NCBI RefSeq assembly: GCF_002813445.1
Contig: NZ_PHHD01000001.1
Coordinates: forward strand, 3,100,001-3,164,000
Length of the DNA stretch: 64,000 nt
Origin: Pseudomonas tolaasii NCPPB 2192
Lineage (GTDB): Bacteria; Pseudomonadota; Gammaproteobacteria; Pseudomonadales; Pseudomonadaceae
Reading direction: 5' to 3'
In this document: piece by piece, positions 34,358 to 42,616 of the stretch
Layout: the number at the start of each line of letters is the position of its first letter
Numbering within the stretch: the first letter of the stretch is position 1
Notes under the pieces: model-generated
Seen by the model: the letters and a program-made list of their open reading frames with translations, nothing else
The model's database searches: none
Told to the model about the DNA's origin: nothing
Position numbers and translations under genes: made by a program

Positions 34358-34452
34358 GTAGGGCTGGCCGCAAATGAAACAAATAATGACGAGCTCCCCG
34401 AATATTTTCCCGCGCTGCGGTGTTCACCCCACAGACCACCCAGGAAATGTCC

Positions 34453-35001
34453 ATGAACACCACCGTCGCCCGCTACGACCGCCTGACCCGCATTTTTCAT
34501 TGGCTGACTGCCGCCGTGGTGATCTTCATGTTCGCCAGCGCGCACATCTGGGAGAACCTCGAGAAAGGCACGCCGTTACGCAAGGGCCTGCAATCGGTGC
34601 ATATCTCGCTGGGTATCGCCCTGGCCGTGTTGATCGCGGCGCGGATTATCTGGCGTCTCAGCGGCGGCAATCACCCAAAAGCCGACAGTCACCCCGCGCT
34701 TAACCGCCTGGCGAAAATGGCGCATGGTTGCCTGTATCTGTTGTTGCTGGCGCAGATCGTGTTGGGCTTTGTATTTCGCTGGGCTCAAGGGGAGCCGTTC
34801 AGCTTTTTCGGCCTGTTCTCCGTCCCGGCGCCCTTCGCGATTGATCACGCCTGGCGCGGTACCCTCGGCGGCCTGCATAACAATGTGGCCTGGGCGATCA
34901 TCCTGCTGGCAGGCCTGCATGCCGGGGCAGCTCTGTGGCATCACTACGTGATGGGCGATAACACCTTGCGCCGCATGCTGCCCGGCGCCCTTCAAAAATG
35001 A
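34453..35001 (+). CDS. Cytochrome b561 family protein
   Basis: A 182-residue inner-membrane di-haem cytochrome b561 with four membrane segments. Haem-ligand histidines are seen at the start of the first (RIFHWLTAAVVIFMFASAHIW), in LQSVHISLGIAL, and in the last (GLHNNVAWAIILLAGLHAGAALWHHYV). Bacterial members pass electrons from quinol, and some protect against superoxide. The start at 34453 has AGGA eight bases before; the ATG two codons upstream is too close to it. It leads a four-gene plus-strand set with a TPR protein, sigma factor and anti-sigma factor. Confidence 0.9.
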   Translation: MNTTVARYDRLTRIFHWLTAAVVIFMFASAHIWENLEKGTPLRKGLQSVHISLGIALAVLIAARIIWRLSGGNHPKADSHPALNRLAKMAHGCLYLLLLAQIVLGFVFRWAQGEPFSFFGLFSVPAPFAIDHAWRGTLGGLHNNVAWAIILLAGLHAGAALWHHYVMGDNTLRRMLPGALQK

Positions 35002-35044
35002 GCATTGCTGCTGTACCTCCCTTTCGCTACGGAGCATGACCGCC

Positions 35045-35596
35045 ATGAAGAACCGCCACGAACATCCGATCACCTACCGCACCGCGCTGTTTTTCGGCGC
35101 CTGCATGGCTGCTGCATTGCTGGCCGGCCAGGCGCGCGCCTCGGGCGACGAGTCGGCACCGCCCAAGCCCAACTGCCCCAAAGGTCAGGTGTGGGACAGC
35201 AAAACCGGCAAGTGTGTGCTGCAAACCAGCAAGGCCACTTCGGACGCCGATCGCACCGATTACGCCTATCGCCTGGCGAAGGATGGGCGCTACGACGAAG
35301 CCCTGGCCCTGCTCGACACCCTGCAACAACCGAACACGGCCAAGGCCCTCAACTATCGCGGTTATGCCACCCGCAAACTCGGGCGTACCGATGAAGGCAT
35401 CGGCTATTACCTCCAGTCCGTGGCCCTGGACCCCAACTACGCCCAGGTTCGCGAGTACCTGGGTGAGGCCTACGTGATCAAGGGCCGCGTTGATTTGGCC
35501 CAGGAACAGTTGGTGAAAATCAAGGCCTTGTGCAGCACCACCTGTGAAGAATACGAAGACCTGGCCCAAGCCATTGCCGCAGCGCCCCAGGCCTGA
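35045..35596 (+). CDS. Secreted tetratricopeptide-repeat protein with two cysteine pairs
   Basis: A 183-residue exported protein: signal peptide (TALFFGACMAAALLAGQARA), then a Cys pair C44/C57 in NCPKGQVWDSKTGKC, TPR units over about residues 70-155 (YAYRLAKDGRYDEALALLDTL, ALNYRGYATRKLGRTDEGIGYYLQSVALDPN), and a second pair C163/C167 (LCSTTCEEY). The paired cysteines suggest disulfides or redox sensing in the periplasm. It lies 43 bases after the cytochrome gene and 30 before the sigma gene. The ATG at 35045 was chosen; one three codons earlier sits too near the GGAG site. Confidence 0.85.
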   Translation: MKNRHEHPITYRTALFFGACMAAALLAGQARASGDESAPPKPNCPKGQVWDSKTGKCVLQTSKATSDADRTDYAYRLAKDGRYDEALALLDTLQQPNTAKALNYRGYATRKLGRTDEGIGYYLQSVALDPNYAQVREYLGEAYVIKGRVDLAQEQLVKIKALCSTTCEEYEDLAQAIAAAPQA

Positions 35597-35626
35597 ACCC
35601 GGTGAGTAAAAACGCAGGGGGCCGCC

Positions 35627-36154
35627 ATTACTCAAGAGGCTGAGTTTCGTCGCGAGTTGGGCCTGCTGTTGCCGCGTTTATGGCGATACGGCCTGGTGTT
35701 GTCGCGACAAAAGCATGTGGCCGAGGACCTGGTGCAGGCCACCTGCGTGCGGGCGTTGGAGCGTGCCGGGCAGTTTGCCTCCGGCACGCGGCTGGACCGC
35801 TGGTTGCTGGCGATCATGCACTCGATCTGGCTTAACGAACTGCGCTCGCAGCGCGTCAGGCAAGGGCAGGGTTTTGTCGATGCGGAGCAGGAACTGGCCT
35901 TCGACGGAGAAAGCCTGGCCCAGGATCAGGTGCTGGCCGCGCAGGTCATCAAGCGCGTGAACGGGCTGCCGGAAGCGCAACGGGAAACGGTATTTCTGGC
36001 GTATGTCGAAGGGCTTTCCTACAAGGAGATTGCCGACGTGTTGCACATTCCGGTGGGAACGGTGATGAGCCGGCTGGCGGCTGCACGCCTGAAGCTTGCG
36101 CAAACAAACCCGCCAAAAAGCGTGCAGGAAAAAACCGGCGGAGAACGGCGATGA
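35627..36154 (+). CDS. ECF RNA polymerase sigma factor with ATT start
   Basis: About 175 residues. Sigma region 2 is clear (LGLLLPRLWRYGLVLSRQKHVAEDLVQATCVRALERAGQF ... DRWLLAIMHSIWLNELRSQRV), as is region 4 (LPEAQRETVFLAYVEGLSYKEIADVLHIPVGTVMSRLAAARLKL). The family N-terminus, [M]TQEAEFRREL, is complete only if translation begins at ATT 35627, which has GCAGGGGG at ideal distance. The next candidates, TTG codons from 35657, would cut ten residues of the domain. It is coupled to the anti-sigma gene by an ATGA overlap. Confidence 0.88.
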   Translation: MTQEAEFRRELGLLLPRLWRYGLVLSRQKHVAEDLVQATCVRALERAGQFASGTRLDRWLLAIMHSIWLNELRSQRVRQGQGFVDAEQELAFDGESLAQDQVLAAQVIKRVNGLPEAQRETVFLAYVEGLSYKEIADVLHIPVGTVMSRLAAARLKLAQTNPPKSVQEKTGGERR

Positions 36155-36918
36155 CTCACCCTAATGCACCGTCCGACGAACTGTTGGTGGCTTACCTGGA
36201 CGGTGAACTGGAGGCTGACCAGCATCAGCTTATCGCCGACCGGCTTCAAACAGATTCCGAGCTGGCTGCTCGTCTGCAAGCCTTGTTGTGTGCGGATCTA
36301 CCGTTCAAAGCGGCGTTTGATTCGCTGCTGGAGCAGGCCCCGGACGAGCGCCTGCATGCCATGCTCAAGGCATTGCCACCAACTCCAACCGCCACCATGA
36401 GCCGGCGCGGCTTTCTGGCCGTTGCAGCCAGTTTCGCGGTGGCGGGCGTTGTCGCCGACCGCCTGTTCATGGGCTGGCCCCATACAGAATCCGGGCAGGG
36501 CTGGCGCGCGTCGGTCGCTGAATACATGGCCTTGTACACGCCGCAGACGCTGGAAAACCTCAGCGCCGACCCGGCTGTGCACCTTGCCCAGCTCAGCTCC
36601 GTGGGCGAGCAGTTGGGTTTGCCTTTATCGATGGCGTCCGTGAGCTTGCCCGGCGCCGAGTTCCGCCGCGCGCAGATCCTCGACTATGACGGCGTAATGA
36701 TCGGCCAATTGACCTATCTGGACCCGCGTCACGGCCCGTTGGCGCTGTGCATCACGGCTGCAAAGAAGGGCCCGCAGCCCATGGCCAACGAGCAGCGTCG
36801 GGGGATGAACGTGGTGTTTTGGTCCAGCCCGTCCCATGCCTTCATGTTGATCGGCAGAAACCCGTTTGAGGACCTGCGCATCATGGCTGGCAGCGTGGAG
36901 AAGGCATTAATGGCTTGA
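36151..36918 (+). CDS. Transmembrane anti-sigma factor
   Basis: A 255-residue partner of the upstream ECF factor. The N-terminal part (SDELLVAYLDGELEADQHQLIADRL) is an anti-sigma helix bundle without the HxxxCxxC zinc motif, followed by a short linker and one membrane span near 88-104 (GFLAVAASFAVAGVVADRLF). The span is preceded by SRRGFL (84-89), which resembles a twin-arginine signal. The periplasmic part of about 150 residues would sense the stimulus. The 3' end overlaps the convergent AraC-type gene by 12 bases. Confidence 0.88.
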   Translation: MTHPNAPSDELLVAYLDGELEADQHQLIADRLQTDSELAARLQALLCADLPFKAAFDSLLEQAPDERLHAMLKALPPTPTATMSRRGFLAVAASFAVAGVVADRLFMGWPHTESGQGWRASVAEYMALYTPQTLENLSADPAVHLAQLSSVGEQLGLPLSMASVSLPGAEFRRAQILDYDGVMIGQLTYLDPRHGPLALCITAAKKGPQPMANEQRRGMNVVFWSSPSHAFMLIGRNPFEDLRIMAGSVEKALMA

Positions 36919-37932
36919 AGGCACCTGCGACGCCCGCCAGCGTGCGGGCGTGGTGCCTTCCCACGAGCGGAACGCCCGGTAGAACGAGTTGGTGTCTTCG
37001 TAGCCGAGCAGGCAAGCAATCTCATCCATTTCGATAGAGGGCTCGGCAAGCAGGTGGCGCACCACTTCCTGGCGCGTCTCCAGCATTAACTGACGAAAGC
37101 TCGTGCCTTCCTCGGTAATGCGTCGCTGCAACGTGCGCTCACTCATGCCCATTTCCCGCGCCACATCGACCATCTCGGGCCGGCCGCTGGCGAGAATGTG
37201 TTTGAGGGCGCGTTTGACCTGTTGGCTGACCGTATTCGGTGCCGTCACTTCCGCCAGTGCCGCCACCAGTGCCGGGTTGAGCATGTCGAGCAGTTCAGGG
37301 TTGTGCCCCGGAAACGGCCGGTTCAAATCGTCAGCATTGAACACCAGTGCATTGCGCTCGGCCCCGTAGCGTACAGGGCAGCCGAAGAAGTCGGCCAGGG
37401 CGGTATTGCCGCTTTTCGGCCGGGCGAGTTCGACGCTGCGCGGCACGATGTGCACCCCGGAGCCGCGTCGGCCCAGTTCGACGAACGACACGAATGCCGC
37501 GTCGATCAATAAGCTGGGCGATTGCTCCTGAGTGCGCAGCCAATCGATGGTGAGGGTGCAGGCATTACCGGCTTCGACCAGCCGCATCCGCTCGGGCGTA
37601 CACAGCTGCTTGAAGCGCGCGAGGCGCTGCAGCCCGTCGCGAAAGTCGCGGGCAATAAACGCCGCAAAACTGGAGGGCGGCAGGCGGGTGCTCTCAAGCC
37701 CGGTGACCAGCAGAATTCCGGCTGCCGGGTCCGGGTTGAGCACGCTCACCGCCTCCCACAAGCGAAAAAATTCGTGGGTGCTGACCTGGCGGCGGTCCCG
37801 GCGTTCATGCAAGTTAAGCGTCACCGGCAAGCGTGCCTGACGCAGCACCGCAGACGGTTCCAGCCCGATGTTTCTGAGGGCTTGCCAGAAAACATCCGGG
37901 ATATTGAAGCGCGATGGGCGTGTGTCAGGCAT
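36907..37932 (-). CDS. AraC-family transcriptional regulator (Arabinose_bd type)
   Basis: About 341 residues. The N-terminal ligand domain (FWQALRNIGLEPSAVLRQARLP) is of the OruR/ArgR-like Arabinose_bd type. The C-terminal AraC double helix-turn-helix is clear: VDVAREMGMSERTLQRRITEEGTSFRQLM and EIACLLGYEDTNSFYRAFRSWEGTTPARWR. It lies 27 bases downstream of the SDR gene start side and on the same strand, so it may control that reductase. The start at MPDTRPSRF was taken; an ATG six codons earlier is possible. Confidence 0.88.
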   Translation of the reverse strand: MPDTRPSRFNIPDVFWQALRNIGLEPSAVLRQARLPVTLNLHERRDRRQVSTHEFFRLWEAVSVLNPDPAAGILLVTGLESTRLPPSSFAAFIARDFRDGLQRLARFKQLCTPERMRLVEAGNACTLTIDWLRTQEQSPSLLIDAAFVSFVELGRRGSGVHIVPRSVELARPKSGNTALADFFGCPVRYGAERNALVFNADDLNRPFPGHNPELLDMLNPALVAALAEVTAPNTVSQQVKRALKHILASGRPEMVDVAREMGMSERTLQRRITEEGTSFRQLMLETRQEVVRHLLAEPSIEMDEIACLLGYEDTNSFYRAFRSWEGTTPARWRASQVPSSH

Positions 37933-37959
37933 GGGGCACCTTGCTGTCAAACGATCACA

Positions 37960-38781
37960 TCAGTCAGAGGCCGACACACTGAGGTCATGCCATTTTTTGT
38001 CGGAGGCCGCCAAATCTTCGGCTGCCCTGGCCGCATATTGCACGGCGTCGGCACCGATCAACAGGCGCAGCGGCGCGTCTTTGCTCAGGGCCAGTTCCAG
38101 TACGATCTCGGCCACCCGCGCCGGGCCGGTCGGCAGAATGCCCGGAGAGCCGATCAGTTGCACGAGTGCACCGACGGTTTGCTGATAGGGCTCGCTGATC
38201 GCTGGAATCGTCATGGAACTGCCCGACCAATCCGTGCGCATGCCACCTGGTTCCAGCACTGTCACCTGAACGCCCAGCGGTGCGACCTCTTGCGCCAGCA
38301 CCGTGGAAAACCCGCCAACGGCCCATTTTGCACTCTGGTAAGCCGCCAGGCCCGGCATGCCAATGCGCCCGCCCAGGGACGATACCTGAATAATATGCCC
38401 GCTGCCCTGGCGTCGCAGCACCGGCACCACGGCCTTGCTCACGTTCACCACACCATAGAAGTTGGTGTCGATCTGCGCCTTGAAATCGTCCGGCGTTACA
38501 TCTTCCACCGACGCCACATCGCCATAGCCTGCATTGTTGACCACCACATCCAGGCGGCCAAAATGCGCCACGGCCTTGTCGACAGCCTGCGCCACCTGGC
38601 TGATGTCGGTCACATCCAGCGGCAAGGAATAGACCGCATCGCCGAATTCGGCGACCAGATCATCCAACTGACGAGGGTTGCGTGCAGTGGCCGCCACCCG
38701 GTCACCCGCACGCAATGCCGCCTCGGTAATGGCGCGGCCAAGGCCACGTGAGCTGCCGGTAATAAACCAGATCCTGGACAT
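37960..38781 (-). CDS. Short-chain dehydrogenase/reductase
   Basis: A 273-residue classical SDR. The cofactor motif TGSSRGLGRA at residues 8-17, NNAGYG, the catalytic Ser in IIQVSSLGG and the YQSAK motif are all intact. Arg in ATARNP after the second strand suggests NADP(H). Substrate unknown. It precedes the AraC-type regulator gene on the same strand by 27 bases and may be regulated by it. Confidence 0.9.
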   Translation of the reverse strand: MSRIWFITGSSRGLGRAITEAALRAGDRVAATARNPRQLDDLVAEFGDAVYSLPLDVTDISQVAQAVDKAVAHFGRLDVVVNNAGYGDVASVEDVTPDDFKAQIDTNFYGVVNVSKAVVPVLRRQGSGHIIQVSSLGGRIGMPGLAAYQSAKWAVGGFSTVLAQEVAPLGVQVTVLEPGGMRTDWSGSSMTIPAISEPYQQTVGALVQLIGSPGILPTGPARVAEIVLELALSKDAPLRLLIGADAVQYAARAAEDLAASDKKWHDLSVSASD

Positions 38782-38855
38782 GTAAACACCTCTTTGTGTG
38801 GGATGGCTTAAAAAAGCCAGAGCACAAAGGATGGGCGATGGAGTCGGTGACTACA

Positions 38856-39836
38856 CTAGCGGGAGGGCGCCAGGTGACTTGCAAAGTGCGCCAATTGTTG
38901 GTCGGCCAACCGCCCCGAAAGGCTCTCAATAAACACCGTCTCCGCCCGGCTCATCTTCTGCTCCCGGTTCCACAGCAGGTGAATATCCACGTCCGCAATC
39001 CCTTCATCCGGCGGCAGCCGCCACAGCAGGCCGTTTTTCACGTCGTCGGCTACCACATGAATCGGCAGGCAACCCAGGCCAAACCCGGCGATCACCAGGC
39101 GCCGTACTTCTTCAAGGCTTGAGGACGAGGCCACGATCCGCCCGCTGAAGCCCTGCTGGTCACGGAAAATCGTCAGGGGCGAGAGCATTCCGCCGATCTG
39201 GTCGCTGGTGAAACTCACGAAGTTTTCCGACTGCAAATCGCCCTCGGCCAAACCGCTGCGCCCGAACAAAGGATGGTGTCGCCCGCAAAAAAACGCATAA
39301 CGCTGGCGCAGGAACAGGTGCTGTTCCAGGCGCGGTTGTGGCCGGCGGTTGAGGCTCAGGCCCAGGGTGGCGGTTTTCTCCAGCAGGGCGGCGACGATGT
39401 CCGAGCTGCGCATCACTTCAACCTCCAGGTCCACGCGCGGGTGCTCGCGGTGAAAGCCGGCGAGGAAGTCATCAAAGGTGTCCGAGTTGATGCGGCTGAT
39501 CATCAGCAGGCGCACTTTGCCGATCACTTCATCGCCGGGTTTTTGCAGGGCGTTGCTCATCTGCGACACCTGGCCATACATCTCGCCGGCGATGGCGAAG
39601 ATCTGCTCGCCCGCCTCGGTGAGTACAAAACGCGGACCGCGGCGCACGATCAGTTGGCAGTCGAGCTGTTCCTCCAGGCGTTTCAGCGCCTGGCTGATCG
39701 CCGGTTGTGTCAGGTGCAGGCGGGCGGCGGCGCGGCTGATGCTCAGTTCTTGGCCGATCACGCGGAAGGTGCGCAGCAGGTTCCAGTCCAGCCGGTCGTT
39801 GAGCAGCGGGTGAATATCACGGCGAAGGTCAGACAT
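38856..39836 (-). CDS. LysR-family regulator of the MFS/amidohydrolase cluster
   Basis: A 326-residue LysR regulator with the N-terminal winged helix-turn-helix (LLRTFRVIGQELSISRAAARLHLTQPAISQALKRLEEQLDCQL) and an effector domain. The start was set at MSDLRRDIHP; the longer reading is AT-rich promoter sequence. It is divergent from the MFS gene across a 157-base AT-rich gap with TTAT/ATAA repeats, so it most likely controls MFS, amidohydrolase and deacetylase genes. Confidence 0.9.
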   Translation of the reverse strand: MSDLRRDIHPLLNDRLDWNLLRTFRVIGQELSISRAAARLHLTQPAISQALKRLEEQLDCQLIVRRGPRFVLTEAGEQIFAIAGEMYGQVSQMSNALQKPGDEVIGKVRLLMISRINSDTFDDFLAGFHREHPRVDLEVEVMRSSDIVAALLEKTATLGLSLNRRPQPRLEQHLFLRQRYAFFCGRHHPLFGRSGLAEGDLQSENFVSFTSDQIGGMLSPLTIFRDQQGFSGRIVASSSSLEEVRRLVIAGFGLGCLPIHVVADDVKNGLLWRLPPDEGIADVDIHLLWNREQKMSRAETVFIESLSGRLADQQLAHFASHLAPSR

Positions 39837-39993
39837 GGTGCGGCTCAATAATAAGCAGGATTTATAATTGGAATAATAAATAGAAAATTGACTAATCATA
39901 GCCCCGCGACGATAAATCACCCTTAACGAGCGCCATCAGAGCGCACCTGACTGATTTTCTCCTGCCAAAAAAATAACCAAAGGAGCCAGCCCC

Positions 39994-41313
39994 ATGAAGC
40001 CATCCGCTTCGCCGCAGCCTCGCCGTGCTGCGGCCGCCGCTTTTATCGGCACCATGATCGAGTGGTACGACTTTTACATCTACGCCACCGCCGCCGCGCT
40101 GGTGTTTGGCCAGCTGTTTTTTCCCTCCGACGACAAACTGTTCAGCACCATGGCCGCGTTCGGCACCTTTGCCGTGGGCTTCTTCGCACGGCCGTTGGGT
40201 GGCATTGTGTTCGGGCACATCGGCGACCGTATCGGGCGCAAGAAATCCCTGGTGATCACCCTGGTGATGATGGGCGTGGTCACCGTCTGCATCGGCCTGT
40301 TGCCGACCTATGCGCAGATCGGTGTGGCGGCACCGGTGCTGTTGATTCTGCTGCGCGTGGTACAAGGCATTGCCGTCGGTGGCGAGTGGGGCGGAGCGGT
40401 GTTGATGGCCGGCGAGCATGCGCCCAAGGGCCGCCGCAACTTCTTTGCGTCTTTCGCGCAACTGGGCAGCCCGGCGGGGTTGATCCTGTCGCTGCTGGCC
40501 TTCAGTGCGGTGACGCGCCTGCCGGAAGACGCCTTGCTGAGCTGGGGCTGGCGCCTGCCGTTTCTGGCCAGTGCCCTGTTGTTGGTTGTCGGCCTGGCGA
40601 TCCGCCTGGGCGTGAACGAGTCGCCGGAGTTCCTTGAAGACAAAGCCCTCGCCGAAAAAGCCCGGGCCATCAAGAAAGACCAGGCCCCGGTGCTTGAAGT
40701 ATTGAGGACCGCCTGGCGCCCACTGCTGCTGTGCATCGGTGCCAACACCCTGGGCATTGCCGGTGTGTATTTCACCAACACCTTCATGATTGCCTACAGC
40801 ACGCAACAACTGGGCCTGCCACGCTCGCTGATTCTGGAGTGCCTGTTCTTCGTTGCCATCATCCAGTTCTGCATCCAGCCGCTGGCTGCCTGGGTGGCAG
40901 AGAAAGTCGGGGCCACGCGTTTTCTGTGCGCCATGACCGTATTGGCGATGGCTTCTCCTTATCCCATGTTTGTGCTGGTCAGCAGTGGCCAGGCGCCGCT
41001 GATCATCCTCGGCATCGCGTTGGCGGTGGTGTGCATGGCCTCGTTTTATGCGGTGATCGCAGGCTTTGTCAGCGGGCTGTTTGAAACCCGCGTGCGCTAC
41101 ACCGCGATTTCCATGGCCTATCAGGTGTGCGGCGCGCTGGCGGGTGGCCTCACGCCGCTGATCGGCACTTGGCTGGCCCATGAATACCAGGGCCAATGGT
41201 GGCCGATGGCAGTGTTTTACAGCCTGATCGCGGCGGTTTCGCTGGTGTGCGTGTTGGCGTTGTCGCGCCGTCACGCCACGGCCCATCGCCTTGAAATGGC
41301 TCACAGTGTTTGA
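39994..41313 (+). CDS. MFS transporter, metabolite:H+ symporter family
   Basis: A 439-residue importer of the MHS branch (relatives: ShiA, ProP, KgtP). The first span has the typical AAAFIGTMIEWYDFYIYATAAALVFGQLFFP, and motif GHIGDRIGRKKSLVIT sits in the 2-3 loop. Twelve membrane segments. GGAG precedes the start. It begins the operon with the amidohydrolase (12 bases later), so it probably imports that enzyme's substrate or a related amide. Confidence 0.92.
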   Translation: MKPSASPQPRRAAAAAFIGTMIEWYDFYIYATAAALVFGQLFFPSDDKLFSTMAAFGTFAVGFFARPLGGIVFGHIGDRIGRKKSLVITLVMMGVVTVCIGLLPTYAQIGVAAPVLLILLRVVQGIAVGGEWGGAVLMAGEHAPKGRRNFFASFAQLGSPAGLILSLLAFSAVTRLPEDALLSWGWRLPFLASALLLVVGLAIRLGVNESPEFLEDKALAEKARAIKKDQAPVLEVLRTAWRPLLLCIGANTLGIAGVYFTNTFMIAYSTQQLGLPRSLILECLFFVAIIQFCIQPLAAWVAEKVGATRFLCAMTVLAMASPYPMFVLVSSGQAPLIILGIALAVVCMASFYAVIAGFVSGLFETRVRYTAISMAYQVCGALAGGLTPLIGTWLAHEYQGQWWPMAVFYSLIAAVSLVCVLALSRRHATAHRLEMAHSV

Positions 41314-41325
41314 GGGAGATTTGTA

Positions 41326-42555
41326 ATGTTGAAAATCAATGGCGAGCGCCTGTGGGCGAGCCTGATGGCCATGGCCGAAGTCGGCGCTACCGCACGCGGC
41401 GGCAGCTGCCGCCTGGCGTTGAGTGCCGAAGATAAAGCCGGTCGCGAACTGTTCAGCCACTGGTGCACCGCCGCCGGCCTGACCCTGAGTGTGGACGCCA
41501 TCGGCAACCTGTTCGCCCGCCGCGCCGGAACTGAACAGGAGGCGGCCCCGGTGATGATGGGCAGCCATCTCGACACCCAGCCCGAAGGCGGGCGCTTCGA
41601 TGGCGTCTACGGCGTACTGGCAGGCCTTGAAGTGCTGCGCAGCCTCGACGATCACGGCATTCAGACGCGCAAACCTCTGGAAATTGCGGTGTGGACCAAC
41701 GAGGAGGGCGCCCGTTTTACCCCTGCCATGCTCGGTTCGGCGGTGTTCACCGGGACCTTGGCGCTGGACAAGGCGCTGGCCACGGCGGACATCGACGGCA
41801 TCAGCGTCGCAGAGGCATTGCGCAGCAGCGGCTACAACGGTGAGCGCCCGTTGGGCGGTGCGGTGGATGCGTACTTTGAAGCCCACATCGAACAGGGGCC
41901 GATTCTGGAAGACAACGCCAAAAGCATCGGCGTGGTCACCGGCGGCCAAGCGATTCGCTGGCTCGATGTACGTGTCGAAGGCATGGCCGCGCACGCCGGC
42001 ACCACGCCGATGCCACTGCGCAAGGACGCGCTGTACGGCGCCGCCAAAATGATCCAGGCCCTGGAAAACCTCGCGGCGGATTTCGCCCCCGAAGGTCTGA
42101 CCACCGTGGGTGAACTGAGCATTGCCAAGTCCTCGCGCAACACCATTCCCGGCCTGTTGAATTTCACTGTGGACCTGCGCCATCACCGTGACGCCGACAT
42201 CGATGCCATGGAGCAGCAAGTGCGCGCGCGCCTGCAGGCTATCGCTGACAAGCGCGGCCTGAGTATCACCATCAGCCCGCACTGGATCAGCCCCGCCACA
42301 CCGTTTGATGCCGACTGTGTGGCGTGTGTGCAAACGGCGGTGGACGCGTTGGGTTACAGCCAGCAACGCATCGTCAGTGGCGCCGGGCACGACGCCATTC
42401 ACCTGGCCCGTTACTGCCCGACGGCGATGATCTTTATCCCGTGCGTCGGCGGCTTGAGCCACAACGAAGCCGAAGATGTGCTGCCCGAGGACGTGCGCCA
42501 GGGCACTGATGTATTGCTCAACGCCGTGTTGCAGCGCGCCGGCCGGGTTGACTGA
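41326..42555 (+). CDS. M20 family Zn-dependent amidohydrolase (hydantoinase/carbamoylase type)
   Basis: A 409-residue enzyme of the allantoate amidohydrolase / N-carbamoyl-L-amino-acid hydrolase family. Metal-binding segments are MGSHLDTQPEGGRFDGVYGVLAGLE and NEEGARFTPAMLGSAVFTG; GQAIRWLDVRVEGMAAHAGTTPM is the lid and dimer region with a key His. It would hydrolyse an N-carbamoyl or similar amide, releasing ammonia and CO2. It lies between an importer and a deacetylase, which suggests use of an unusual nitrogen compound. Confidence 0.91.
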   Translation: MLKINGERLWASLMAMAEVGATARGGSCRLALSAEDKAGRELFSHWCTAAGLTLSVDAIGNLFARRAGTEQEAAPVMMGSHLDTQPEGGRFDGVYGVLAGLEVLRSLDDHGIQTRKPLEIAVWTNEEGARFTPAMLGSAVFTGTLALDKALATADIDGISVAEALRSSGYNGERPLGGAVDAYFEAHIEQGPILEDNAKSIGVVTGGQAIRWLDVRVEGMAAHAGTTPMPLRKDALYGAAKMIQALENLAADFAPEGLTTVGELSIAKSSRNTIPGLLNFTVDLRHHRDADIDAMEQQVRARLQAIADKRGLSITISPHWISPATPFDADCVACVQTAVDALGYSQQRIVSGAGHDAIHLARYCPTAMIFIPCVGGLSHNEAEDVLPEDVRQGTDVLLNAVLQRAGRVD

Positions 42556-42616
42556 CAACCCCGTTCTGAACTACCGAACCCATTCCACAGGTTTCATGGT
42601 CATCCAGGAGCATTTG

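Larger units (their letters stand above)
33985..34452. other. Intergenic region with a gene remnant and a terminator
   Basis: A 468-base gap. It holds the MFS promoter side (minus strand), a decayed C-terminal coding remnant ending at 34299, a strong plus-strand terminator at 34325-34357, and the promoter region of the cytochrome b561 gene. No intact gene was seen. Confidence 0.6.

Noticed and set aside
34375..34403. ECF-type promoter TGAAAC-N17-CCGAAT before the cytochrome b561 gene
   Set aside because: The pattern is loose and I do not know the consensus of this sigma factor; chance matches are likely in this AT-richer gap.
39892..42558. 888-codon open frame antisense to the MFS and amidohydrolase genes
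   Set aside because: Its product is a His/Gln/Arg/Gly-rich low-complexity string typical of the complement of GC-rich genes, while the plus strand holds two clear enzymes.
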